DNA of 48,136 nucleotides from Nitrosarchaeum sp. (GCA_018334095.1 JAGXTE010000035.1:1-48136), one strand, 5' to 3'; positions 26,949 through 34,205 are shown, counted from the stretch's first letter. The notes: a model not told the origin generated them from the letters alone. Numbers and translations: made by a program.

Positions 26949-27958
26949 AAAATAAAAAAGATGTTTTTGATATAAAGATTATTTTTGCATTATTTTTAAT
27001 AATTGGAGTTATAATATATCCAGTAGCTAGTTTTGCAGAATCATATGTCAGTTTAGATAAAAAGTCATACATAATTGGAGATAAAATTAAAATTTCAGGA
27101 ATAGTTGTTTATGAAGAAAATGTGCCTATTGTTGTTCAGATTCGTAGTATTTCAGATTTAGTTGCAATAAAGCAATTTTTTCCTTTAAAATCAGGATCAT
27201 TTTCAACAGATATTGATGCAGTCGGTCCTAAATGGGAACAAGCAGGATCATACACTGTAATTATTGCATATGGTGGTGAAAAATTTGAAAAGATTTTTAA
27301 TTTTTCTACTACCAATACAACTGAAAAAAATAAATCTGAACAAACAAAACATACTCAAGAAATAATCCAATCGCAAAAACCTAAATCAAAGATTTCAATA
27401 TCAAATTTTCCAGATCCCATGCTTTCTCCAAACTATTATATTAATTTGTATAATAATGATTCAGATTTTAAAAAATTATTTGATACTTCATTTCCCGAAT
27501 ATAGAATTCAAGAAGTAGTAGGGTACAAATTAACAGATATTTCTGGATTTCCTGATAATGATTTATCTCCACAATATTATGTAGATAGATATTCAAATGA
27601 ACCAAGATTTAGAGTATGGTTTGATTCGCAATTTCCTGATAAAACAATTTTTGATATTGTGGGCATATCTGAAAAAACTAGACCTACGATGCCTAGTTGG
27701 ATTAAACAATATGCTCAACTATGGGCCACAGGAGAAATAACAGATTCGCAATTTACTTCAGGAATTACAGAATTAATTCAAAAAAAGATACTTTTACTGA
27801 ATGACGATATAATAAAAACAAAAAATTCAGATAACAACATCCCATCATGGTTTAAGAATACTGCAACATGGTATTCAAATGAAACAATTACAGAAGATGA
27901 TTTTTTACTTGGGTTGCAGTTTCTTATTGAAAAAAAGATAATTACAATTCAAACTTAA
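26945..27958 (+). CDS. Secreted multi-repeat protein (337 aa)
   Basis: An exported protein with a signal/anchor helix (about 12-30). Domain 1 (about 31-122) is a beta-sandwich-like region beginning YVSLDKKSYIIGDKIKISG, of the sort frequent in thaumarchaeal envelope proteins. Then come two tandem copies of a 43-residue unit, FPDPMLSPNYYINLYNN and FPDNDLSPQYYVDRYSN, each ending in FP-x(4)-I-x(3)-VG. The C-terminus has two copies of a Trp-rich helical unit, MPSWIKQYAQLWATGEITD and IPSWFKNTATWYSNETITE, a type known from many thaumarchaeal secreted proteins. Probably a cell-surface protein; function unknown. Coupled to the upstream membrane peptide gene. Confidence 0.8.
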   Translation: MKNKKDVFDIKIIFALFLIIGVIIYPVASFAESYVSLDKKSYIIGDKIKISGIVVYEENVPIVVQIRSISDLVAIKQFFPLKSGSFSTDIDAVGPKWEQAGSYTVIIAYGGEKFEKIFNFSTTNTTEKNKSEQTKHTQEIIQSQKPKSKISISNFPDPMLSPNYYINLYNNDSDFKKLFDTSFPEYRIQEVVGYKLTDISGFPDNDLSPQYYVDRYSNEPRFRVWFDSQFPDKTIFDIVGISEKTRPTMPSWIKQYAQLWATGEITDSQFTSGITELIQKKILLLNDDIIKTKNSDNNIPSWFKNTATWYSNETITEDDFLLGLQFLIEKKIITIQT

Positions 27959-28037
27959 AGAATCATACTAAATAAGACAAACATACTCAAATAATTGATA
28001 TGTAACTTTTAATAATCAAATAAAGCATAAGTGAGTA

Positions 28038-29321
28038 TTGAATTTAAAGATATTATTTCTAATTGTTATAGTATTTACTTTTGCAGGATTGTTATTTTCA
28101 ACGTCATACGCTGATGTAGTATCACCAAAAAAGCAATTATCTTTCGGGATTGATTTAGAAGATATTTCATGCAAAGAAGGATTCATGCGTGTATATTTAC
28201 TAGAACATGAAACTCCTTCATGCGTAAAGATTTCATCAGTAAAAAAATTAGTACAAAGATATATGATTTCAGATTTTGATCTAAAGCAGTTTGAAAAGAA
28301 AGAAAAAACAACACTTCAAGAAGTTGGTTCCGTTAAAATAGAATCTACTTTTCAGTCTCTTACAAAAACGGGTAAATCACAAATTCCAGTATATGATGTG
28401 ATATTCAATGTTTGTTCTATATCGCAATCTATCGAATCCCCAGTAATTGAACTTAAATCAAATGTCGAGAAAAAACAAATCCAACTTGCAAATAACGTTG
28501 AAGCAAAGTCATGCCAAATATCCGTTGGACAGATTCAAGCTAGTAATCCAGAATCAATATCAATACAGTTAATCAACAAGGGTACAGTTTCTCAAAAAAT
28601 TAATGATTTAACGTTAACCATTAATAATTTACAACTTGAGCTTGAAACTCAAAGAAAAAATCTTTCAGAATTAATTAAGAATAAATCTGAAAAATCATCT
28701 GAAGTAAGTTCAACAATTGAACAGATTTCCAAACTAAGAAAACAGACCAACGATGTACGCGATGAACTTAATTCATATCTATTATCATTGAATCTTACAC
28801 CTACAACTACTAAAGATACTTTAAAGATACCACCACCAATTCCACGAAAAGCATCAGAAGGAATGACTGTTAAAATTATTTCAAAATATGACAATCCAAT
28901 AAAAAACAATTACGATATTGCATTTGAAGCTTGTACAGGAAAAGAAATTTTGAGAATTCCCATAATTACAATAAGTTCAGATTTAGAATCAAAGACAACT
29001 CAATTAGGTGATAAAATATCTCCAAACTCTTGTTTGGTTTCTGGAACTAAGATAAGTGCCAGTGATCCAAATACCATACAAATAAGATATGAAGATAGCG
29101 GTGCAAAAGCCCAACAGATAGATGATTTAGATAAAAAACTTGATGAATTAAATAAACAATTCTCAGAAGTAAAAAGATCCCTTAATGATTTAATTAACAT
29201 CAAACCTCGTCCTACTGACTTTGCACAAAAGGCAGATGACATATCACAGAACATAATAAAATTAAGAGAAGATATCTTACACATAAAGTCATTAAAATAT
29301 AAAATTTTGAGTACTGAGTAA
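28038..29321 (+). CDS. Secreted protein with duplicated two-cysteine domain and coiled coils (427 aa)
   Basis: A 427-residue exported protein (signal about 1-25). After the signal, a segment with Cys45 and Cys62 (ISCKEGFMRVYLL, SCVKISSVKKLVQR) matches the C-terminal tail of the sugar dehydrogenase at 16588. Two copies of a larger domain follow, at about 105-180 (Cys126, Cys159) and 275-352 (Cys299, Cys332), each with 32 residues between the cysteines. Each copy is followed by a coiled coil (about 183-248 and 354-415). The architecture is therefore (two-Cys domain plus coiled coil) twice, a likely extracellular oligomer. TTG start. Function unknown. Confidence 0.8.
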   Translation: MNLKILFLIVIVFTFAGLLFSTSYADVVSPKKQLSFGIDLEDISCKEGFMRVYLLEHETPSCVKISSVKKLVQRYMISDFDLKQFEKKEKTTLQEVGSVKIESTFQSLTKTGKSQIPVYDVIFNVCSISQSIESPVIELKSNVEKKQIQLANNVEAKSCQISVGQIQASNPESISIQLINKGTVSQKINDLTLTINNLQLELETQRKNLSELIKNKSEKSSEVSSTIEQISKLRKQTNDVRDELNSYLLSLNLTPTTTKDTLKIPPPIPRKASEGMTVKIISKYDNPIKNNYDIAFEACTGKEILRIPIITISSDLESKTTQLGDKISPNSCLVSGTKISASDPNTIQIRYEDSGAKAQQIDDLDKKLDELNKQFSEVKRSLNDLINIKPRPTDFAQKADDISQNIIKLREDILHIKSLKYKILSTE

Positions 29322-29376
29322 TTTTTTGCTTAGAAATTAATTCAGATAGAATAATTTAAGTAATTTTTAGAGAAAA

Positions 29377-29958
29377 TCAAATTCTCAGATTACCAGATTT
29401 AACATGTACGTATTTTGATAAATCCAAAATATTCTCTATTTTGATATCTGATTGATACTTGGCATTTACATATGTCCTGTAATCATTACATGTGTCCTTT
29501 TTTAGAATTTTGTCAGTGATCCCAATATATTGTTCAGATTTTGACTGTATTAGAAAAGCAGGTTTTAGAATTGTAGTATCTGTACATGCTTTGAATTTAA
29601 CTAAAAACTTTTCAGAGTCTGTAGAAATGGAATATAATATCTTAACATCAGCTTTTTTACCCATTTTATTGTGAGATAGTAATTCAAGATTTGAATAATA
29701 TTTATCAATTTTAGTTTTTCCGACAAAATTCCAATCTGAATTTTTGTAAAGTTTTATACAATTGTATATAGATTGTCTGTCCTTATATTTTTCTTGAAAT
29801 TTCAGACTTCCCATCTCCTTGTATCTAACATACATTTGCTTGCACATTTTGTCATCAACTTTCACCTCAGCAAAAGATAACGGAATGACAATTACAGGCA
29901 GTAAGAGTAAAAAAATGGAAAAGATACCCATTCGGTTTAGGTTATGTGTTGTTATCAT
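29377..29958 (-). CDS. Secreted protein with two-cysteine domain (193 aa)
   Basis: An exported protein with a signal sequence (about 10-31). The C-terminal half (about 105-180) contains FKACTDTTILKPAFLIQSKS and, 31 residues after Cys125, a second Cys157 in KKDTCNDY. This is the same domain as in the proteins at 22583 and 28038. The N-terminal half has two further cysteines and no known match. Convergent with the 28038 gene, about 55 bases apart. The ATG at 29958 is preferred over an overlapping TTG. Function unknown. Confidence 0.75.
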   Translation of the reverse strand: MITTHNLNRMGIFSIFLLLLPVIVIPLSFAEVKVDDKMCKQMYVRYKEMGSLKFQEKYKDRQSIYNCIKLYKNSDWNFVGKTKIDKYYSNLELLSHNKMGKKADVKILYSISTDSEKFLVKFKACTDTTILKPAFLIQSKSEQYIGITDKILKKDTCNDYRTYVNAKYQSDIKIENILDLSKYVHVKSGNLRI

Positions 29959-30113
29959 CAAATCACTTTAAGAAAATTTGAAGAAAAAATTACAACTATT
30001 GGAGATAAAACATCTAGGACTGTAATGGATGCAGATATACAATGGATTTCTTCGGTTTTGTGTGTTTGCGTATTTAATTTGCTAAATCAATAGTATTATT
30101 GTATAATTATTGG

Positions 30114-30126
30114 TTTGTGGCATGCC
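30114..30126 (+). promoter_or_regulatory. 13-bp motif TTTGTGGCATGCC, copy 3
   Basis: Sits in the intergenic space 48 bases beyond the 3' end of tRNA-Ser, with no gene start close by. Same 13 bases as the copies at 23428 and 26611. Confidence 0.5.
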
Positions 30127-30173
30127 ATAAACTATCAGAGAATATTTCTCATTTAGATAATGAAATTTTATGG

Positions 30174-30257
30174 CGCGGGGAGAGGGATTTGAACCCACGG
30201 GTCATTGCTGACATGGGATTAGCAATCCCACGCCCTACCAAGCTAGGCGATCCCCGC
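30174..30257 (-). tRNA. tRNA-Ser (GCU)
   Basis: Class II tRNA on the minus strand. Acceptor GCGGGGA/UCCCCGC, anticodon stem UGGGA/UCCCA with loop UUGCUAA (anticodon GCU, reading AGC/AGU), a long variable arm with stem GUCA/UGAC, T-loop UUCAAAU and discriminator G. No intron; CCA not encoded. The integrated element begins just upstream of its 5' end. Confidence 0.95.
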
Positions 30258-30276
30258 ACAGACTGCCTTGAATTAA

Positions 30277-30287
30277 TCTGTAAATAA
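30277..30287 (+). repeat. Candidate attachment repeat, left
   Basis: TCTGTAAATAA, repeated in the same orientation at the right end of the element. It lies 20 bases upstream of tRNA-Ser and, read on the minus strand, contains TTATTTA at the position expected for that tRNA's TATA box. Being short and A+T-rich, it could be coincidence. Confidence 0.4.
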
Positions 30288-30313
30288 GTCAAACTTTTTC
30301 TGATATTATTTGT

Positions 30314-30349
30314 AGGTCTACAGGTCTACCATAGTCTATTTGTGATAGA
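30314..30349. promoter_or_regulatory. Tandem AGGTCTAC repeats, probable operator
   Basis: AGGTCTAC occurs twice back to back (30314-30329), followed by an inverted pair TCTAT/ATAGA (30335-30349). The GGTCTA core is shared with the palindrome at 31653. It lies about 50-85 bases upstream of the ribbon-helix-helix gene at 30398 and is a likely control site for it. Confidence 0.5.
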
Positions 30350-30397
30350 TTGTGAGTAAACCAAAGTCTTTTTGATCTACCAATCCTATACAAGTTT

Positions 30398-30640
30398 ATG
30401 AAAACAGTATCTACAAAATTGGACAAAGAAACTTTTGAGAAATTCCAAGAGATGTGTAATCATGAGGGTCAATGTATGTCCGAAAGTCTTAGAGATTCAA
30501 TCGAGAGAGATATCCAAGCATATGAAGAAGGATTGGAAATGGAAAAAGAACAGAAGAAACCAATGATTTTAGCAAGAACTCAAGCAAAAAATGTAAGAGT
30601 AAGTTATGATGATGGTAAGACTTGGCATGACGTAAGTTAG
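30398..30640 (+). CDS. Ribbon-helix-helix protein (80 aa)
   Basis: An 80-residue protein whose first half is a ribbon-helix-helix DNA-binding domain: the strand MKTVSTKLDKE, helix A FEKFQEMCNHEG and helix B SESLRDSIERDIQA. The second half is a charged helix and a short NVRVSYDDGKTWHD segment, possibly for dimer or partner contacts. Probably a repressor controlling copy number or integration of the element. It starts with ATG at 30398 and stands alone as the element's leftmost gene. Confidence 0.8.
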   Translation: MKTVSTKLDKETFEKFQEMCNHEGQCMSESLRDSIERDIQAYEEGLEMEKEQKKPMILARTQAKNVRVSYDDGKTWHDVS

Positions 30641-30695
30641 GAAAACATTTGATTAAGAAACATTAAATCTCTTTATGATTCAGAGTGAATAATAT

Positions 30696-30760
30696 GAGAA
30701 TCTCCCCTCGATTCCACTCAATTGAGTATCTTAGCTAAATCGAGGGGGTCGCGTATTCTC
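30696..30760. other. Nested inverted repeats (candidate origin or structured RNA)
   Basis: Outer arms GAGAAT (30696-30701) and ATTCTC (30755-30760) enclose a 10-bp perfect stem CCCCTCGATT (30704-30713)/AATCGAGGGG (30738-30747), which in turn encloses the palindrome ACTCAATTGAGT (30716-30727). It lies in a 229-base non-coding gap inside an element with a rolling-circle-type Rep. Could be a double-strand origin, a recombination site or a small RNA. Confidence 0.65.
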
Positions 30761-30869
30761 AATATATAACGGTAAAACTAGTATATACATCTCATGAAAT
30801 AGGCATGGATTTTTATATTTCAAAATCATGAATAAAAATTCTAATTTCCAAAGACAGAGAATTTAAAAT

Positions 30870-31229
30870 TTAATTTTGTGTAAAACGAACATTAGTATTT
30901 GTACTATATCCATCAAAATTTTCATAAATGTTGATTACCTTATCTCTGAATTTTTCATAATTTTTTCTATTTCTAGTTCCAGTTCTCATACCTAAGCTTT
31001 TTCTTAATTCCTTTTGGTTCATCGGTTTGGATTCCACTGTATAATATTTTTTCATTAAAATCCAAATTATGTCATAAGCTTGTGTGTTTGGCTGATTACC
31101 TTCAAAATAGAAGTCATGTTCTACATATTTTTTGATGTTTTTACACATTGTTTTGAATTTTCCTTGACCTCTCCAACAAGGTAGACTAAAAACCATATTC
31201 ATCCATTGATCAGATGTTCTTAATTCCAT
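30870..31229 (-). CDS. Hypothetical protein of the element (119 aa)
   Basis: A 119-residue basic protein with no recognised family. The C-terminal half (about 70-100: NQKELRKSLGMRTGTRNRKN) could be a helix-turn-helix, and aromatic residues are frequent in the first half. ATG start at 31229. It is downstream of the HNH gene on the same strand (68-base gap), so the two probably share a promoter near 31620. Confidence 0.6.
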   Translation of the reverse strand: MELRTSDQWMNMVFSLPCWRGQGKFKTMCKNIKKYVEHDFYFEGNQPNTQAYDIIWILMKKYYTVESKPMNQKELRKSLGMRTGTRNRKNYEKFRDKVINIYENFDGYSTNTNVRFTQN

Positions 31230-31297
31230 TATGACGTCAATGTATTTTTTATTGAATATAGGTATTCAATTATGAAGGGTTTAGAAAAACAATATCT

Positions 31298-31606
31298 CTA
31301 TCTTCTTCCATAACGATTATCGAGTATTCTTTTGTTATTTTTATCTACTTTATAATGACATTTACCACATACTTCTACTGTCCAAGCAAGTGGATTTGAA
31401 TTATCATATATCACATGATGGAGATATGTAGGTCCTGAATATTGGGGGTTGCCTGCTCTTTTACAAAAATAGCATATTCCTGTTCTAATATCTTGATCAT
31501 ACACTATTTTCTTACCTCGAAATGTTATAGTTTTATTTTTCCAATATTCTCGATTTTTTATTAGTTCTGTCACTGTAGGCCGTGGTTCTATAATTCTTGG
31601 ATACAT
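31298..31606 (-). CDS. HNH-type protein (102 aa)
   Basis: A small HNH nuclease-like protein. A CxxC pair (CYFC) is followed by the catalytic-looking TYLHHVIYDNSNP and then CGKCHYKVD, so two zinc-binding CxxC pairs flank the HH...N...H triad as in zinc-binding HNH domains. The N-terminus is basic. It may nick or cut DNA in plasmid maintenance or defence. ATG at 31606; it faces away from the winged-helix regulator, sharing the 104-base region that contains a 14-bp palindrome. Confidence 0.75.
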   Translation of the reverse strand: MYPRIIEPRPTVTELIKNREYWKNKTITFRGKKIVYDQDIRTGICYFCKRAGNPQYSGPTYLHHVIYDNSNPLAWTVEVCGKCHYKVDKNNKRILDNRYGRR

Positions 31607-31652
31607 GTAATGTATATCAGATTAGAAATGATATAGACAACTTTGAGCAAAC

Positions 31653-31666
31653 TTGGTCTAGACCAA
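31653..31666. promoter_or_regulatory. Perfect 14-bp palindrome TTGGTCTAGACCAA
   Basis: Lies in the divergent promoter region between the HNH gene (start 31606) and the winged-helix regulator (start 31714). Its GGTCTA half-site recurs at 30315 and 30323. A dimeric repressor from the element is the likely ligand. Confidence 0.6.
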
Positions 31667-31713
31667 CTTTAATGAAAATAGTCTAGTAATAGTAGATAGT
31701 CGTAAGAGTAGTG

Positions 31714-32316
31714 ATGACAAGCATAGATAGAATTGAAAAAGTTGTTGAAATTTTACAAAATTTAGGAAGGCTTAGGAGAACTGAACTTGCTAAACGACTA
31801 ATGAAGGAAGGGGATATGACTAAACAAACTGCTTACAATGCAATTGATGAATCTGTAGAATTAGGGAAGGTAAAACGAGAAGAAAGACTTAGAGGAAAAG
31901 AGATGATGGCATTTTATACCGTTCATTTCGATATTGAAGAAAATGAAAAATACATCTATGAATTTTTTGAGAAAGGATTAAAACAATTTGATTTTAGATT
32001 TGAATTTTTTAAAGATAAATTTGCAAATTTAACTACGGAGGAAAAGGTAATAGGATTAAAATCATTTGATTACCTGTGTTTATCCATTCATGTTGCAGTT
32101 GGGGCATTATGGCATAATTTTGGTAGATCCAATGAATGGCAAACACTACTAGATAAAGCAAATTCAAAAAATATCCAAATTAATGAACTAATGAATTCTA
32201 CTCCAAATGAAGAACAAGCAATAATAAAAAAAAATATTCTAGAAAAAAAGACGGATATCATCAATGATGCCTTTATTGAACTTGATGAATTTCTTGAAGA
32301 ATTAAGGGGAAAATAA
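31714..32316 (+). CDS. Winged-helix DNA-binding protein (200 aa)
   Basis: About 200 residues from the ATG at 31714 (GTG at 31711 adds one). The N-terminal winged helix is seen in VVEILQNLGRLRRTELAKRL, the recognition helix TKQTAYNAIDESVELG and the wing KREERLRGKEMMAFYTV. The remainder is helical, with an acidic C-terminal coiled coil, probably for dimerisation. Divergent from the HNH gene across a palindrome, the usual arrangement for a self-controlling element regulator. Confidence 0.8.
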   Translation: MTSIDRIEKVVEILQNLGRLRRTELAKRLMKEGDMTKQTAYNAIDESVELGKVKREERLRGKEMMAFYTVHFDIEENEKYIYEFFEKGLKQFDFRFEFFKDKFANLTTEEKVIGLKSFDYLCLSIHVAVGALWHNFGRSNEWQTLLDKANSKNIQINELMNSTPNEEQAIIKKNILEKKTDIINDAFIELDEFLEELRGK

Positions 32317-32404
32317 TCCAAATTGAATTAATCTAGCCAGAAAACAAATCGTACATTTTTTTCAAGTTTGAAAATACTGTATCTATTACGAAGTGTTTTT
32401 AATG

Positions 32405-32537
32405 AGGCTTGATGAAACAGAAAGCGTAACAGCCAGTTACTTCTCGATTTGGAATCGAGTTTTTCTTTCTATTTCTATCAAGTTATCTGAAAGTGATTTT
32501 CACCAAAGGGTTGGAATCCTTTTTTACTTTCAGATAT
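32405..32537. other. Cluster of hairpins downstream of rep (candidate origin/terminator/RNA)
   Basis: Three consecutive structures: GTAAC/GTTAC (32426-32440); CTCGATT/AATCGAG with a 3-base loop (32443-32459) followed by TTTTT; and an 11-bp long-range stem TATCTGAAAGT (32484-32494)/ACTTTCAGATA (32526-32536) enclosing AAAGG/CCTTT. The second shares its arms CTCGATT/AATCGAG with the structure at 30704. It lies in the 272-base gap between two convergent genes, so bidirectional termination is one reading and a replication origin another. Confidence 0.6.
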
Positions 32538-32588
32538 ACAATTACATTGAATTTCACAGATAGTACTTTCTATTTGTGACTTATCCAA

Positions 32589-33839
32589 TTATAATCTCCT
32601 CGCAAGAGATAAGACATATGACGGTATAAATGATTTGGCAGTTTTTTCTAAAAATTCGGTGGAAAAATAATGATAATGGTCTAATGACTTTCTATTTTTT
32701 AGTTTAATATTTTCAAGGAATCGATAATAATCTGAACCAATTCCTTGACCATCATTGATGAAATCTTTTCTTGGATTTTTGTATCTGTTTTTGATGTTGT
32801 TTCTTGTCATTTCTTTTTTATCTACAGCTTGCTCTAGAGTTTCTTTTGCTTTCCAATCTTTTGAATTTACTAATCCTACAAATTCATAATCTGGTGGCTC
32901 TCCCTGTCCTACAAATTCAAAATCTACTAGCATACAACCACAATAATCACAAAAATCCGTTTCATCATCTTCCTCAACTTTGAATCTATCTGCATACTTT
33001 GCCCTATATCCTAAGGAACCAAACCACGTGATGGAATGGACATCATCAGATACTCCTGCATGAGATAGTTGATAATAGATAGTGGAATGAAGTGAATCTC
33101 TCAAGCCTTTGTTTTTGATTACCCACCCATCAGAATCAGATATTTTCCTTGTATTGATTATCCAACCAAAACCAACTACATGAAAATGAGGTCTAGTGAC
33201 CCATTGACCTGTTTTTTCATCTAATGAAAATGGGTGATAAATCATCAAACCACCCTCAATTCCAGCATGTTCTATCAGTTTTCTAGCCTTATTTTTGAGC
33301 TGATCAAATGAAATGAATTTGTCATTCCATGATGGGGATACGATAACATGAATTGGATTGAGATATTTTCTTTGAAATTTTGGGTGTCTTGCAAATTGAA
33401 GATGTTTGAAAACTTTAACATAATTTTCAATTCTTGTAGTTGCTCTGTGTGATTCTCTTGCTAACCATTTCTCAAGCCAACAATATTCACACTTTGAACG
33501 AAAGCAAGAACGCTTTGAATGTCTTACAAACTTTTTATTTTCAGGATGACCAAAGACGTTATCGCATCCTTTTGTTATCCATTGACCACAAGTGTCTTTT
33601 CTTTCAAATGTTCCAGGTAATCTCCAAACAAGTTTTTTTAAAAATCCTTTTGGCGTTTTGTAATCCTGAGTCAATACAATATCTTGCCAATTAGATTCAT
33701 CATGTGATTTTAACCAAGATTTTTGTTTATCTGTTAATTGTTTTTTTGTAAATATTGCTTTAGGTTCTATAGTGTCTTTACTTCGCTTTTCTGGCAGTAG
33801 ATACCAATCTTCATGTAGTGTTAATTGAGTCATTTCCAT
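32589..33839 (-). CDS. HUH-type replication initiator (Rep-like)
   Basis: A 416-residue protein. The N-terminal part has cysteines typical of archaeal plasmid Reps (CGQWITKGC, then SCFRSKCEYC around 111-120). Motif 1 is about NPIHVIVSPS (161-170), the HUH metal site is RPHFHVVGFG (His218, His220), and the candidate nicking tyrosines are in TIYYQLSHAG (Tyr255/256). A second zinc site, CDYCGC, follows at about 297-302. It should nick and join DNA to start rolling-circle replication. The ATG at 33839 overlaps the 3' end of the upstream small zinc-protein gene by 29 bases, so translation is probably coupled. Confidence 0.78.
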   Translation of the reverse strand: MEMTQLTLHEDWYLLPEKRSKDTIEPKAIFTKKQLTDKQKSWLKSHDESNWQDIVLTQDYKTPKGFLKKLVWRLPGTFERKDTCGQWITKGCDNVFGHPENKKFVRHSKRSCFRSKCEYCWLEKWLARESHRATTRIENYVKVFKHLQFARHPKFQRKYLNPIHVIVSPSWNDKFISFDQLKNKARKLIEHAGIEGGLMIYHPFSLDEKTGQWVTRPHFHVVGFGWIINTRKISDSDGWVIKNKGLRDSLHSTIYYQLSHAGVSDDVHSITWFGSLGYRAKYADRFKVEEDDETDFCDYCGCMLVDFEFVGQGEPPDYEFVGLVNSKDWKAKETLEQAVDKKEMTRNNIKNRYKNPRKDFINDGQGIGSDYYRFLENIKLKNRKSLDHYHYFSTEFLEKTAKSFIPSYVLSLARRL

Positions 33840-34008
33840 AAAAATAAAATCTTCGTATGATTATGCAGATAGTATCCATAACCTGTTCTTTTGTTAAATC
33901 CTCATTCTGTTTTTCCCAATATTCTCTATGAAAAACAATGTCGTGAATCCATCTAGTAGATTGTTGTGAATCAATTAACATTGTATTACATAAGGAACAA
34001 AAACTCAA
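33811..34008 (-). CDS. Small CxxC protein of the element (65 aa)
   Basis: A 65-residue frame starting at a TTG (34008) that shares TTGA with the stop of the preceding gene. It begins SFCSLCNTML, one CxxC pair, and continues as a mixed basic/aromatic helix. The chain of overlaps from 34392 to 32589 (four genes) supports real translation. Function unknown; a Rep accessory is plausible from position. Confidence 0.55.
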   Translation of the reverse strand: MSFCSLCNTMLIDSQQSTRWIHDIVFHREYWEKQNEDLTKEQVMDTICIIIRRFYFYGNDSINTT

Positions 34009-34205
34009 TTTATGATATCTCCTCTTAATTCATTTAATGCACATGCAACTAATTCTCTAGTTGTATGAACTCTAATATGATTACCACATGACGAACAATC
34101 TTCATCTATACTGTCATCATAATCTTCTAGAAATTGTTCAGGTCTTTGTGGTTTTTTCTTAGGGTCGATATTTTCAAAAAATGAATTTTGGTTACTTTCA
34201 TTCAT
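34005..34205 (-). CDS. Small acidic zinc-finger-like protein (66 aa)
   Basis: About 66 residues from the ATG at 34205. That start is chosen over upstream candidates because AGGAGG lies about ten bases before it, inside the preceding gene. The protein is acidic and disordered at first (FFENIDPKKKPQRPEQFLED) and carries DEDCSSCGNHIRVHTTREL, with a CxxC and a His pair that may bind zinc. It overlaps its neighbours at both ends. Function unknown. Confidence 0.6.
   Translation of the reverse strand: MNESNQNSFFENIDPKKKPQRPEQFLEDYDDSIDEDCSSCGNHIRVHTTRELVACALNELRGDIIN

Noticed and set aside
29959..30113. Possible gene between the 193-residue secreted protein and tRNA-Ser
   Set aside because: No convincing frame; apart from the 13-bp motif just beyond, nothing recognisable.
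30174..30257. tRNA-Ser 3' end as the integrase attachment site
   Set aside because: No duplicate of any part of the tRNA was found at the right end (36169-36300), and the element lies on the tRNA's 5' side.
30099..30287. 62-codon plus-strand frame containing GERDLNPR
   Set aside because: It lies across the antisense of tRNA-Ser(GCU); this peptide is a well-known artefact of translating tRNA genes.
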